The notes beneath the pieces were generated by a model, which was not told the origin of the DNA, did not search any database, and saw only the letters and a program-made list of their open reading frames with translations. The position numbers and the translations under genes were made by a program. From Clostridia bacterium (GTDB lineage Bacteria; Bacillota; Clostridia; UMGS1883; UMGS1540): a DNA stretch of 64,000 nt. The stretch is from the NCBI GenBank assembly GCA_017450025.1, contig JAFSYJ010000040.1:1-64000 (forward strand). The letters run 5' to 3'. Positions 34,658-43,368 of the stretch are shown here, piece after piece (position 1 is the first letter of the stretch; each line of letters begins with the position of its first letter).

Positions 34658-35116
34658 TCAAAGACTTTCCTTTGCAAGTCTGACATATTCAAGCGCGTTG
34701 GCTGTGTTGGATTGAATTTCTTCGTCGCGCAGTTCTCTTTTGACCTTTGCGGGGCTGCCGAGTGCCATCATGCCGTCGGGAACGACCGTTCCACCCGTAA
34801 CAAGCGCACCTGCGCCAATAATGCAGTTGTCGCCTATTACCGCTCCGTTTAAAATTATTGCGCCCATGCCTATAAGCGTGTTGTTGCCTATCGTACAGCC
34901 GTGAATGATCGCGCCGTGACCAACAGTTACATTGTCACCTATTTTAACGCCATAATCCGTGTCAACATGAACAACAGCCTGTTCCTGAACATTACTGCCT
35001 TTGCCTATTGCTATCGGCGCAAGATCACCGCGTATAACGGCCATGTGCCATACCGAAGAATCTTCGCCTATTTTGACATTGCCTGTCACAACGGCATTTT
35101 TTGAAATGTAACTCAT
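34658..35116 (-). CDS. Gamma-carbonic anhydrase-family hexapeptide protein
   Basis: A 152-residue left-handed beta-helix protein with hexapeptide repeats (for example GNVKIGEDSSVWHMAVIRGD). Three metal-ligand histidines are present: VVHVDTDYG, and two in VGHGAIIHGC. This is the YrdA/PaaY type, assigned as carbonic anhydrase-like or acyltransferase-like; activity is unproven. It overlaps the acyl-CoA ligase by 4 bases (ATGA), which suggests they are expressed together. Confidence 0.9.
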   Translation of the reverse strand: MSYISKNAVVTGNVKIGEDSSVWHMAVIRGDLAPIAIGKGSNVQEQAVVHVDTDYGVKIGDNVTVGHGAIIHGCTIGNNTLIGMGAIILNGAVIGDNCIIGAGALVTGGTVVPDGMMALGSPAKVKRELRDEEIQSNTANALEYVRLAKESL

Positions 35117-36798
35117 TTTACTTCTCCACGCTCCATTTCAACATGGCGTTTTATTTTTTGAGTGGTTGTCTTTGCAAACTCCTCGTGCCTTATAATTACC
35201 TTGTTTATTCTCTTGTAAAGCTGGAGCTGATGATTTACCTTAAGGGCTTCTTCGTCCAAAAGCTCCTGAATCTTCTCAACAGAAGGTGTTTTGCCGAGTA
35301 CGGCTTCGATTTCGTCCATCTGCGGAATTACCTGAGCGATAACAAGCGTGTCGCCGTCTTCGGAGTCTTGTCCGTAAACCATACATTCCGCAATATACGG
35401 ACTTCTGCAAAGTCTTGTTTCAAGCTCCTCGGGGAATATATTTTTGCCGTTTTTGGTAACGATTACATTCTTTTTGCGCCCAGTGATATACACAAAGCTG
35501 TCCTTGTCCATATATCCCAAATCACCTGTGTAGAACCAGCCGTCTTTGATTACCGCCTTTGTGGCTTCTTCGTTATTGTAATAGCCGAGCATTACATTGC
35601 CGCCCTTAATTAAAATTTCGCCTATGCCGTCTTCGTCAGGGTTGTCGATTTTAATTTCAACACCGGGCAGCGGAAGTCCTGCGGATTCAAACTTGAAATA
35701 AATAAAGCGGTTCAGAGCGCCTATCGGGGCACATTCCGTAAGTCCATATCCCTGCACGACATCTATTCCGAGGTCGGACAGCCCCTTTGCGATTTCGGGG
35801 TCGATACCTGCCGCACCCGATACAAGTCTTGTCAGCTTGCCTCCGAACTCCTTATGTATATCAGAAAAGATTTTGCGTCTTTTGTCTATTCCGAACTTTC
35901 TCAAAAAGTTACTGATTTTTATACCCTTTGCGAGCTTATCCGCTCTGTTTGTTTTTTTAGCCTGATTCCATATTTTACGGTAGATATTTTCAGCCAGAAG
36001 CGGCACGCACAAAATAAGCGTTGCTTTGGCTTCTTTGATATTTTTTGCGATATATCTCAAGCCCTCGCAATACGCAACGGTGCAGCCCCTATAAATAGCA
36101 GCGAGAAATCCGCAGGTACACTCGTATGTATGGTGCAGCGGAAGTATAGACAGCATTGTGTCATTTATATCGACATTTATCATCGAACACATTGCCATAA
36201 GATTAATGCAAATATTACTGTGCGAAAGCATAACAGCCTTTGCCGATGAAGTCGTACCCGAAGTAAAAAGCAGAATGCTCATCTTTTCGGCATCGATTTT
36301 GGCATCGAGAAATTCCCTGTTTCCCTTTTCGATAAGCTCATTTCCCTTTTTAATAAGCTCTTTTAAATCTGTTTCCATATTGATTTTGTGATTTATTTTA
36401 ACAGATTCTACAATTTTGGCATTTTTGGGCGAATATATAATTGCCTCAAGGTCAGCTATTTCAATAAGTGGGCGCACCTCATCTTCGGGGAGCTCCTTAT
36501 CAAGCGGAACGACAACGCCTGTTCCGCACACGACTGCCATATACGCAACCGCCCATTCGTATCGGTTCTCACCAATAACGGCAATCCTTTTATCCTTTAG
36601 TCCAAGGTCAATAAGTGCCGTTCCGAGCGCGTCGACATCACGCTTGAATTGTGAATATGTAATCGGCATATACTGTCCGTCACACTTCATCAAAAATGCT
36701 GTTTTTTCGTTAAATGTTTTTGCTGACTGTTCCAGCATATCTTTTAAATCTGTTATCTTTTTTACTTCGTAAAGAGGTTTTTTGTAAATACTTTTCAT
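35113..36798 (-). CDS. AMP-forming acyl-CoA synthetase / ligase
   Basis: A 561-residue adenylate-forming enzyme that activates a carboxylic acid, probably fatty, to acyl-AMP and acyl-CoA. The P-loop-like motif is LLFTSGTTSSAKAVMLSH, the A5 motif VVQGYGLTECAPIG, A7 GWFYTGDLGYMD, A8 VYITGRKKNVIVTKNGKNIF, and the C-terminal catalytic Lys lies in TTQKIKRHVE. The ATG at 36798 (MKSIYKKPLYE) has GGGGGT just upstream. It heads the leftward set acyl-CoA ligase / gamma-CA / VanZ / radical SAM. Confidence 0.92.
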   Translation of the reverse strand: MKSIYKKPLYEVKKITDLKDMLEQSAKTFNEKTAFLMKCDGQYMPITYSQFKRDVDALGTALIDLGLKDKRIAVIGENRYEWAVAYMAVVCGTGVVVPLDKELPEDEVRPLIEIADLEAIIYSPKNAKIVESVKINHKINMETDLKELIKKGNELIEKGNREFLDAKIDAEKMSILLFTSGTTSSAKAVMLSHSNICINLMAMCSMINVDINDTMLSILPLHHTYECTCGFLAAIYRGCTVAYCEGLRYIAKNIKEAKATLILCVPLLAENIYRKIWNQAKKTNRADKLAKGIKISNFLRKFGIDKRRKIFSDIHKEFGGKLTRLVSGAAGIDPEIAKGLSDLGIDVVQGYGLTECAPIGALNRFIYFKFESAGLPLPGVEIKIDNPDEDGIGEILIKGGNVMLGYYNNEEATKAVIKDGWFYTGDLGYMDKDSFVYITGRKKNVIVTKNGKNIFPEELETRLCRSPYIAECMVYGQDSEDGDTLVIAQVIPQMDEIEAVLGKTPSVEKIQELLDEEALKVNHQLQLYKRINKVIIRHEEFAKTTTQKIKRHVEMERGEVK

Positions 36799-36962
36799 AT
36801 ATACCCCCAAGTTGAGCAGGCGTTTGCCTGCATTATATTTTTTTATATTTTAACACACTTTAATCAAAAAGTCAAATATTGAGAATAAAAAAACATCCGT
36901 ATGGAAATAATTAAATACACACGCCGCTTTACATAACTATCAAGAATACGGAGGGCTTTTTT

Positions 36963-37736
36963 GTGGCTATAAACAAAGTAGACATTTGCGGCGTGAACAC
37001 ATCTAAACTACCGCTCCTGAGCGAAGCGGAAAAGACGGAACTTCTCACCAAAATAAAAGCGGGCGACAAAAAAGCGCGCGAGACATTCATAAGCGGAAAT
37101 CTCCGCCTTGTTCTGAGCGTAATCCAGCGTTTTTCAAACCGCGGAGAATATGTTGACGATTTGTTTCAGGTCGGCTGTATAGGACTTATCAAGGCAATAG
37201 ACAACTTTGACCTCTCCCACGGCGTAAAATTCTCCACATACGCCGTCCCTATGATAATTGGTGAGATACGGCGCTACCTGCGCGATAACAACACCATTAG
37301 GGTAAGCCGATCTCTGCGCGATATAGCATACAAAGCGCTGACTGTCAAAGAAAAGCTGACAAACGAAAGACAATCAGAGCCGACTGTCGATGAAATCGCG
37401 AAAAAGCTCGATTTGCCAAAAGAAGATGTCGTTATGGCACTTGACGCAATTTTAGACCCCATCTCACTTTTTGAACCTGTGTATCACGACGGTGCCGATG
37501 CGATTTTTGTAATGGATCAGGTACGTGATGACAAAAACTCAGATGACGCATGGCTTGAAGAAATCGCCCTCCGTGAAGCTATGAAGCGCCTGTCGGACCG
37601 CGAAAAGCTTATTTTGAGTCTGCGCTTTTTTGCAGGCAAAACGCAAATGGAAGTTGCGGACGAAATAGGAATATCGCAAGCTCAGGTGTCACGCCTTGAA
37701 AAAAGTGCGCTGTCACATATGAAAAAATATGTATAA
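36963..37736 (+). CDS. sigG: RNA polymerase sporulation sigma factor SigG
   Basis: A 257-residue forespore-specific late sigma factor. The diagnostic start NKVDICGVNTSKLPLL (including the anti-sigma Gin/SpoIIAB contact region) is clear, followed by region 2 (GNLRLVLSVIQRF, DDLFQVGCIGLIKAIDNFD, KFSTYAVPMIIGEIRRYLRD), region 3, and region 4 (GKTQMEVADEIGISQAQVSR). A GTG start follows GGAGGG. No sigE or spoIIGA is beside it, unlike Bacillus. A terminator that also contains the promoter of the next gene follows. Confidence 0.97.
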   Translation: MAINKVDICGVNTSKLPLLSEAEKTELLTKIKAGDKKARETFISGNLRLVLSVIQRFSNRGEYVDDLFQVGCIGLIKAIDNFDLSHGVKFSTYAVPMIIGEIRRYLRDNNTIRVSRSLRDIAYKALTVKEKLTNERQSEPTVDEIAKKLDLPKEDVVMALDAILDPISLFEPVYHDGADAIFVMDQVRDDKNSDDAWLEEIALREAMKRLSDREKLILSLRFFAGKTQMEVADEIGISQAQVSRLEKSALSHMKKYV

Positions 37737-37738
37737 TG

Positions 37739-37767
37739 TTGACAAAATCCTCCGTTACCGTTATAAT
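37739..37767 (+). promoter_or_regulatory. Consensus promoter of the glycosyltransferase gene, inside the sigG terminator
   Basis: TTGACA (37739-37744), exactly 17 bases, TATAAT (37762-37767): a perfect sigma-A promoter. It overlaps the sigG stop region and the left arm and loop of the hairpin at 37750-37777. A transcript starting near 37774 would contain only the right arm and so escape the terminator. Confidence 0.85.
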
Positions 37768-37783
37768 GGTAGCGGAGTTTTTT
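37750..37783 (+). terminator. Terminator of sigG
   Basis: CTCCGTTACC (37750-37759) pairs with GGTAGCGGAG (37768-37777) with one wobble pair and an eight-base loop, followed by six T. The loop is the -10 box of the next gene. Confidence 0.8.
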
Positions 37784-37844
37784 ATTTTAAATATATATTT
37801 TATTTACTGTTGTGCCGACGCAGAGCGGCGGAATGGAGAATTAT

Positions 37845-38942
37845 ATGATAAACATTCTATACCTTATAAATCACGCAGGAAAAGCGGGCACAGAAAAATA
37901 TGTATACAATCTCGTTAAAAAGTTCAACGGCAGGGAAACAAACTGCTTTTTTGCGTATAACGAGCCCGGCCTTTTGTCCGAACAAATGGCGGAGCTAAAA
38001 GTGCCTTCATTCAATATCAGTATGAAGAATCCGTTTGACCTTGCGGCGGCAAAAAAGCTTGCCGCAATCTGCCGCAAAAATAAAATAGATGTTATTCACA
38101 CGCAATACCCGCGCGAAAATTATATCGCTATTTTATCAAAGCTTTTCGGCAGTCGCGCAAAGGTAGTTTACACCTGTCATCTTACATATTATCCTCCAAA
38201 GATTTGGTATTTTATAAACAGGCTTGTAATGCCGTTTGACGATAAAATTATATCGGTGTGTACCGAAGGCGCAAAAATCCTTTGTGAAATAGGCGCTCCA
38301 AGCAAAAAAATCACTGTTATTTATAACGGCATAGACTACCCCACAGACCCTTGCAAAACGGACTACATAAAAAAAGAGCTTGGGCTGTCTGACGATACAT
38401 TTGTCATAGTATCGCTCTCGCGCCTGAGTCCCGAAAAGGGTCTTGACTTTCTGATAAAATCAATGCGCGAACTCAAAAATAAGACTGACATTCCTTTTGT
38501 ATGTCTCATCGCAGGTGACGGGCCTTTAAAAGATGACCTTATCACTCTTGTCAAGTCTCTTGATGCTGAAAGCTATGTCCGCCTGCTCGGTTTCCGCTTG
38601 GATTCTGCAAAAATTTTAGAAAGCAGCGATGTGTTTGTAAACAGCGCAAAGTGCAACGAGGCTCTCAGCTTTGCTATTTTAGAAGCCATGGGATATGCGC
38701 TGCCCATAGTTGCCACGGACCGCGGCGGTAATCCTGATATTTTAAAACCTGAACACAACTGCGGAATTATGATACCGTTTGACGATGCCGCATCTATGAG
38801 CGACGCTTTTCTCCAGCTTATGAACGACAAGTCCTTTGCAAAAGTATGCTCTGACGGTGCGCTTAAAACAGTAAGAGAAGTTTTTAACCTCGATAAATTG
38901 CTCGGCGATACATTAAATATATATCACCAAGCATTATTATAA
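37845..38942 (+). CDS. Glycosyltransferase family 4
   Basis: A 365-residue GT-B fold retaining glycosyltransferase. The N-terminal half starts MINILYLINHAGKAGTEKYV (acceptor side, glycine-rich loop), and the C-terminal donor half has VSLSRLSPEKGLDFLIKSM and the EX7E motif in NEALSFAILEAMGYALPIVA followed by TDRGGNPDIL. Acceptor and sugar are unknown. The ATG at 37845 is set by GGAG 6 bases upstream; Mets further upstream lack one. It has its own consensus promoter and no partner genes, so it may act on a lipid or wall polymer made elsewhere. Confidence 0.9.
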   Translation: MINILYLINHAGKAGTEKYVYNLVKKFNGRETNCFFAYNEPGLLSEQMAELKVPSFNISMKNPFDLAAAKKLAAICRKNKIDVIHTQYPRENYIAILSKLFGSRAKVVYTCHLTYYPPKIWYFINRLVMPFDDKIISVCTEGAKILCEIGAPSKKITVIYNGIDYPTDPCKTDYIKKELGLSDDTFVIVSLSRLSPEKGLDFLIKSMRELKNKTDIPFVCLIAGDGPLKDDLITLVKSLDAESYVRLLGFRLDSAKILESSDVFVNSAKCNEALSFAILEAMGYALPIVATDRGGNPDILKPEHNCGIMIPFDDAASMSDAFLQLMNDKSFAKVCSDGALKTVREVFNLDKLLGDTLNIYHQALL

Positions 38943-38984
38943 GGGAGTGATTTTTGGAATAATCTATAAAAAGCAATTTTAAAC

Positions 38985-39027
38985 CGGTGAGTTCGAAACC
39001 ATCCTCACTTAAAACAAAACTAAGGAG
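38985..39027 (+). promoter_or_regulatory. PreQ1-I riboswitch upstream of queT
   Basis: Stem GTGAG (38987-38991) / CTCAC (39004-39008), a 12-base loop starting TTC and ending in the C that would pair with the ligand, then the A-rich tail TTAAAACAAAACTAAGGAG (39009-39027), which matches the type I preQ1 pattern (AAAAAACTAAGG) and contains the ribosome binding site. Ligand binding would hide the RBS in the pseudoknot and lower QueT synthesis. Confidence 0.8.
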
Positions 39028-39036
39028 AATTTAAAA

Positions 39037-39525
39037 ATGAAAAAAACGCGTTTTATTACCCACGCGGCAATGATTGCTGCCTTGTATGTTGCCCTCACAG
39101 CTGTATCCAACGCATTTGGTCTTGCAAGCCGTGATATTCAGGTGCGTATTTCAGAGGCACTTACAATTTTACCGTTCTTTACGCCTGCTGCTATTCCCGG
39201 TCTGTTTTTGGGGTGTATTATCTCAAATTGGATTTTTACGGGAATGATATGGGATATTATTTTTGGCAGTATAGCAACGCTTATCGGTGCAGTCGGTACA
39301 TATTTGCTGCGTAATAAGAAGCACATATTTGCAGTAATTCCGCCAATATTATCAAATATGATAATTGTTCCGTTTGTCCTGCGTTATGCTTACGGAATAC
39401 CGGGCTCGATTCCGTATTTTATGCTCACAGTCGGAGCAGGTGAAGTAATATCCTGCGGTATATTAGGATACATACTGCTTAAGGCTCTTGAAAGCCACAG
39501 AGATATTTTTTATTTAGAACCGTAA
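39037..39525 (+). CDS. queT: QueT family queuosine-precursor transporter
   Basis: A 162-residue membrane protein with about five helices, the S component of an ECF-type importer for queuosine precursors (QueT/DUF988). The hallmark RDIQVRISEALTILPFFTP, the GLFLGCIISN block and ILSNMIIVPFVLRYAYGIPG are present. The upstream preQ1 riboswitch supports the substrate. The ATG follows AAGGAG by 9 bases. The ECF energy-coupling genes are not in the window. Confidence 0.93.
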   Translation: MKKTRFITHAAMIAALYVALTAVSNAFGLASRDIQVRISEALTILPFFTPAAIPGLFLGCIISNWIFTGMIWDIIFGSIATLIGAVGTYLLRNKKHIFAVIPPILSNMIIVPFVLRYAYGIPGSIPYFMLTVGAGEVISCGILGYILLKALESHRDIFYLEP

Positions 39526-39619
39526 CACATTTCCTGAACAACGCATATGATATAAACAGAAGAAAAGTAACGGTAATATTGAAAATGTTATCAATTACTT
39601 AAAACGGGGGGGCGTCTTT

Positions 39620-39772
39620 ATGATGTGCGGAAAAAGAAGAGCTATCGGCATTACTGTTTTGTCATTTGCGGTGGGCACGCTTTTGGCAGCCATTTTACCG
39701 CTGTGGATACTCGCTATTATAGAGGCGGCTGTACTTATTGTTTTGGGCTGGCTTCTGTTCAGCGGAAATTAA
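39620..39772 (+). CDS. Small membrane protein upstream of spoVM
   Basis: A 50-residue protein (MMCGKRRAIGITVLSFAVGT...) with one or two hydrophobic helices: a positively charged start, a first helix to about residue 26, a proline, and a second to about 47. A G-rich Shine-Dalgarno (GGGGGGG at 39606-39612) precedes the ATG by 7 bases. It lies 20 bases before spoVM, and small hydrophobic proteins beside sporulation genes are common in Clostridia. No function is known; a role in the spore coat or forespore membrane is inferred from its place only. Confidence 0.6.
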   Translation: MMCGKRRAIGITVLSFAVGTLLAAILPLWILAIIEAAVLIVLGWLLFSGN

Positions 39773-39792
39773 AAGCGAGGTGTTTAATAAGC

Positions 39793-39867
39793 GTGAAGAT
39801 TAAAGTTGTAAAAGCGCCAAAATTTTTGGGGAACATTTTAAAAAGCGTGTTCGGATTTAAGAAATAA
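39793..39867 (+). CDS. spoVM: Stage V sporulation protein SpoVM
   Basis: A 24-residue peptide MKIKVVKAPKFLGNILKSVF ending GFKK. Bacillus SpoVM has the same pattern: a short charged start, PKFLG with the helix-breaking proline, an amphipathic helix and a basic tail. It recognises the convex forespore membrane and anchors the coat protein SpoIVA. A GTG start follows GAGGTG with an 11-base gap. Key residues (Pro 9, Lys, Phe, Leu, Gly) are kept. It is too short for most gene finders. Confidence 0.88.
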   Translation: MKIKVVKAPKFLGNILKSVFGFKK

Positions 39868-39881
39868 AACAAAACTGACAC

Positions 39882-39911
39882 AAAAACGCCCTCTTGCGAG
39901 GGCGTTTTTTT
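39882..39911. terminator. Shared terminator of spoVM and the cap operon
   Basis: AAAAACGCCCTC (39882-39893) with GAGGGCGTTTTTT (39898-39910) and a TTGC loop, flanked by A and T runs. It serves spoVM rightwards. On the minus strand the capF stop codon (39912-39910) lies within its edge, so it ends the cap operon too. Confidence 0.88.
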
Positions 39912-41109
39912 AAACTTCTTCAAAAAATGTATCCGGCCTTGTCTGGTCAAATTGTTCGTTTGCCCACATAACCGTCACAAGATTTTCGGTATCCGACAGG
40001 TTAATTATGTTGTGCGTATAACCCGGCAGCATATGAATAGCCTGTATTTTGTCACCGCTCACCTCAAATTCAATAACTTCGTCAGAGCCTATCCTGCGTT
40101 CCTGAATAAGTCCGTGTCCGGCAACCACTATAAAGAATTCCCACTTTGAATTATGCCAATGCTGTCCCTTTGTGATACCCGGTTTTGAAATATTTATGCT
40201 GAACTGACCGCATTTTTCTGTTTTCAAAAGCTCCGTAAAGCTGCCTCGGTCGTCAATGTTCATTTTTAGCGGAAATATTGTTTTTTCCTTCGGCAGATAC
40301 GAAAGGAATGTCGAATAAAGCTTTTTTGCAAGGCTGTTGTTCGGAATTTCAGGCATAACAAGCGTTTCAGGCTGTCTGTTGAATGTTTCAAGCAAATTAA
40401 CTATCTCGCCAAGCGTGACCTTGTGCGTCACAGGCGCAAAACAGTACTTTCCGCTTGATTCCGGAACAGGCGTAAGTCCATCGTATTCGCAGCGGTGTTC
40501 CTTTCCCTCCAAAGCGTCAAGCATTTCTTCGATCAAGTCGTCAATGTATAAAAGCTCCAGCTCTGTATCTCTGCTGTTTACGGTTATCGGCAAATCATTT
40601 GCAATGTTGTTGCAGAATGTCGCAACCGCGGAATTATAATTCGGTCTGCACCACTTGCCAAAAAGATTCGGAAATCTGTAAACAAGAACCTTTGTGCCGT
40701 TCTCTTTTGCGTAATCAAAAAACAACTCCTCGCCTGCAAGCTTTGATTTTCCGTAATCAGATTCGCCGTAACGACCGATAAGCGTTGCCTGAATTGAGCT
40801 TGATAACATCACGGGAGCTTTGTTTCCGTGTTTTTTTAGTGTTTCAAGCAATGTCATTGCAAAGCCGCAATTTCCTTCGCGGAACTCTTTTGGGTCTTTT
40901 GGGCGGTTTACGCCTGCAAGATTGAATACAAAGTCTGCGTCGCTACAAAATCTGTCAAGCTCCTCGTATGAAGAATCAATATCGTATTCGTAAATTTGTT
41001 CTATCTGTATATTAGGGCGCGTGCGGTTTTTATTTTCTTTGATGTTATAAAGACTGCAAACAAGATTTTTCCCGACAAAGCCTTTTGCGCCTGTTATAAG
41101 TATTTTCAT
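39910..41109 (-). CDS. capF: CapF: bifunctional UDP-sugar reductase/epimerase-type SDR plus cupin
   Basis: A 399-residue protein with an N-terminal Rossmann SDR (GAKGFVGKNL; YGESDYGKSKLAGEELFF with YxxxK) and a C-terminal cupin (about 270-399; GQHWHNSKWEFFIVVAGHG with metal His). By family knowledge CapF reduces the 4-keto product of CapE to UDP-2-acetamido-2,6-dideoxy-L-talose, the step before UDP-L-FucNAc. The ATG overlaps the capG stop (TGATG) with GGAGA 8 bases upstream. It is the last gene of the operon. Confidence 0.92.
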   Translation of the reverse strand: MKILITGAKGFVGKNLVCSLYNIKENKNRTRPNIQIEQIYEYDIDSSYEELDRFCSDADFVFNLAGVNRPKDPKEFREGNCGFAMTLLETLKKHGNKAPVMLSSSIQATLIGRYGESDYGKSKLAGEELFFDYAKENGTKVLVYRFPNLFGKWCRPNYNSAVATFCNNIANDLPITVNSRDTELELLYIDDLIEEMLDALEGKEHRCEYDGLTPVPESSGKYCFAPVTHKVTLGEIVNLLETFNRQPETLVMPEIPNNSLAKKLYSTFLSYLPKEKTIFPLKMNIDDRGSFTELLKTEKCGQFSINISKPGITKGQHWHNSKWEFFIVVAGHGLIQERRIGSDEVIEFEVSGDKIQAIHMLPGYTHNIINLSDTENLVTVMWANEQFDQTRPDTFFEEV

Positions 41110-42269
41110 CAGAATTTTCTCCAAACCATTTTATTTACAATACCCGTATATGACTGGATTATCTTAACTACCTTATCCGAAACATTCTCATCAACATAAT
41201 CGGGAACGGGTATACCGTTATTTCCGTTTTTAACCATCATAACTGCCGTATCAACTGCCTGAAGCAAACTGTTTTCATCTATACCTGCAATAATAAAGCA
41301 GCCTTTGTCAAGCGCTTCGGGGCGTTCTGTTGAAGTCCTTATGCATACCGCAGGGAACGGATGTCCGACAGATGTAAAGAAGCTGCTTTCTTCGGGCAGC
41401 GTACCGGAGTCTGACACCACCGCAAAGGCATTCATTTGCAGGCAGTTGTAGTCGTGAAAGCCCAAAGGCTCGTGCTGTATAACGCGCGGATCGAGCTTAA
41501 AGCCCGTTGCCTCAAGCCGTTTTTTTGAACGCGGATGGCAGGAATACAAAATCGGCATATTGTACTTTTCCGCCATCTTATTTATTGCCGTAAACAGGCT
41601 CAAGAAGTTCTTTTCCGTGTCTATATTTTCCTCGCGGTGTGCCGAAAGCAATATATATTCGCCTTTTTTAAGCCCAAGCCGCGCGTGAATATCACTGTTT
41701 TCAATTTTAGAAAGATTGTTATGTAAAACCTCGGCCATAGGCGAGCCTGTAACATAAGTGCGCTCCTTCGGCAAGCCGCAATCCGCCAGATAACGGCGCG
41801 CGTGTTCCGAATACGCGAGGTTGACATCTGAAATTATATCAACGATCCTGCGGTTTGTTTCTTCGGGCAGACATTCGTCTTTGCACCTGTTACCTGCTTC
41901 CATATGAAAAATCGGTATATGTAGGCGCTTTGCGCCTATTACGGATAAGCACGAATTTGTATCGCCCAATACCAAAACGGCGTCAGGCTTTATCTCTTCC
42001 ATCAGTTCATACGATTTTGCGATGATGTTGCCCATTGTTTCGCCCAAATCCTTGCCGACGGCGTCTAAATATACTTCGGGTTCTTCAAGCTCCAAATCGC
42101 GGAAAAAAACTCCATTTAAGTTGTAGTCATAATTCTGCCCTGTATGTGCCAGAATTGTATCAAAATATGTACGGCACTTCTTTATGACCGCGGCAAGGCG
42201 GATTATCTCGGGGCGTGTTCCGACTATTATAAGCAGCTTGAGCTTTCCGTTATTTTTAAAAGATACCAT
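41109..42269 (-). CDS. capG: UDP-N-acetylglucosamine 2-epimerase family (CapG-like)
   Basis: A 386-residue non-hydrolysing UDP-sugar 2-epimerase of the WecB fold: GTRPEIIRLAAVIKKC, AHTGQNYDYNLNGVFF, VLGDTNSCLS, HMEAGNRCKDECLPEETNRR and VVSDSGTLPEESSFF. Between capE and capF it is best read as CapG, which epimerises the talose intermediate to UDP-L-FucNAc. The ATG at 42269 has GAAAGGA 10 bases upstream; a Met three codons earlier is too close to it. Confidence 0.9.
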   Translation of the reverse strand: MVSFKNNGKLKLLIIVGTRPEIIRLAAVIKKCRTYFDTILAHTGQNYDYNLNGVFFRDLELEEPEVYLDAVGKDLGETMGNIIAKSYELMEEIKPDAVLVLGDTNSCLSVIGAKRLHIPIFHMEAGNRCKDECLPEETNRRIVDIISDVNLAYSEHARRYLADCGLPKERTYVTGSPMAEVLHNNLSKIENSDIHARLGLKKGEYILLSAHREENIDTEKNFLSLFTAINKMAEKYNMPILYSCHPRSKKRLEATGFKLDPRVIQHEPLGFHDYNCLQMNAFAVVSDSGTLPEESSFFTSVGHPFPAVCIRTSTERPEALDKGCFIIAGIDENSLLQAVDTAVMMVKNGNNGIPVPDYVDENVSDKVVKIIQSYTGIVNKMVWRKF

Positions 42270-42296
42270 TTTTAACATATCCTTTCGTTTGAGTTT

Positions 42297-43331
42297 TTAC
42301 TTCTCTAATTGAGCCTTTACATAGTCTGTTGTCAGGATTTTTTGCACCGTTCCGTCAACATCAAGGCGCTTTGTATTATGCGAAGTATAGCTTTCGTCTG
42401 CTTCTGTACGCACCTGACCTTTTACAAAATATTTGTCATAGTTTAAGTCGCGGTTGTCTGCAGCAACGCGGTAATAATCGCCCATATCCTCAGAACGCAG
42501 TCTTTCTTCGCGCGTCATAAGTGTTTCGTATAACTTTTCACCGTGGCGTGTTCCGATAATGTTTGTTCCCGTATCTCCGAAAAGCTTCTGTACCGCTTTT
42601 GCAAGGTCGCCTATCGTGCTTGCGTCTGATTTTTGTATAAAAAGGTCGCCTGGGTTTGCGTGCTCAAACGCAAAACGCACAAGCTCAACCGCTTCGTCAA
42701 GATTCATCAAAAAGCGCGTCATTTCGGGATTTGTTATCGTGATAGGTTGTCCGCTTTTTATCTGGTCTATAAAGAGCGGTATAACCGAGCCGCGGCTGCA
42801 CATAACATTACCGTAGCGCGTACAGGATATAACCGTATTACTGCGCTCGGCGGCAACGCGTGCATTGGCATAGATAACATGCTCCATCATAGCTTTTGAT
42901 ATTCCCATAGCGTTGATCGGATACGCCGCCTTATCTGTTGATAAGCACACTACGCGGCTTACGCCTGCGTCAACTGCGGCGTGAAGTACATTATCCGTAC
43001 CCTCAACATTTGTTTTGACCGCCTGCATCGGAAAGAACTCACAAGACGGCACCTGCTTTAACGCCGCCGCGTGGAATATATAGTCAACGCCGGGCATTGC
43101 GTCGGCAACAGAACGCGGATCACGCACATCGCCTATGTAGAACTTTACCTTTTTTGCATCATCAGGAAATTTAACCTGTAACTCGTGGCGCATATCGTCT
43201 TGCTTTTTCTCATCGCGTGAAAATATGCGTATTTCACCTATATCTGACTTTAAAAAATGTTTGAGTACAGTGTTTCCAAAAGAGCCTGTACCGCCTGTTA
43301 TCATTAGTGTTGCGCCGTTAAATGAAGACAT
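42297..43331 (-). CDS. capE: CapE: UDP-GlcNAc 4,6-dehydratase/5-epimerase
   Basis: A 344-residue SDR of the polysaccharide biosynthesis (FlaA1/CapE) family that starts UDP-L-FucNAc synthesis. The NAD(P)-binding loop is ITGGTGSFGNTVLKHFL, the substrate site FHAAALKQVPSCE, and MGISK stands where classic SDRs have YxxxK, as in CapE. The ATG follows GGAGG by 7 bases. It is the first gene of capE-capG-capF and has its own promoter. The sugar product would go to capsule, wall teichoic acid or S-layer glycans; no polymerase genes are nearby. Confidence 0.93.
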   Translation of the reverse strand: MSSFNGATLMITGGTGSFGNTVLKHFLKSDIGEIRIFSRDEKKQDDMRHELQVKFPDDAKKVKFYIGDVRDPRSVADAMPGVDYIFHAAALKQVPSCEFFPMQAVKTNVEGTDNVLHAAVDAGVSRVVCLSTDKAAYPINAMGISKAMMEHVIYANARVAAERSNTVISCTRYGNVMCSRGSVIPLFIDQIKSGQPITITNPEMTRFLMNLDEAVELVRFAFEHANPGDLFIQKSDASTIGDLAKAVQKLFGDTGTNIIGTRHGEKLYETLMTREERLRSEDMGDYYRVAADNRDLNYDKYFVKGQVRTEADESYTSHNTKRLDVDGTVQKILTTDYVKAQLEK

Positions 43332-43368
43332 AATTTTTCCTCCGTTTCTCGGAATGGTTATATATTAT

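Noticed and set aside
36899-36962. A sigma-F/sigma-G promoter upstream of sigG
   Set aside because: CATAACT at 36932 resembles a -10 box, but no acceptable -35 box lies at the right distance, so I do not call it.
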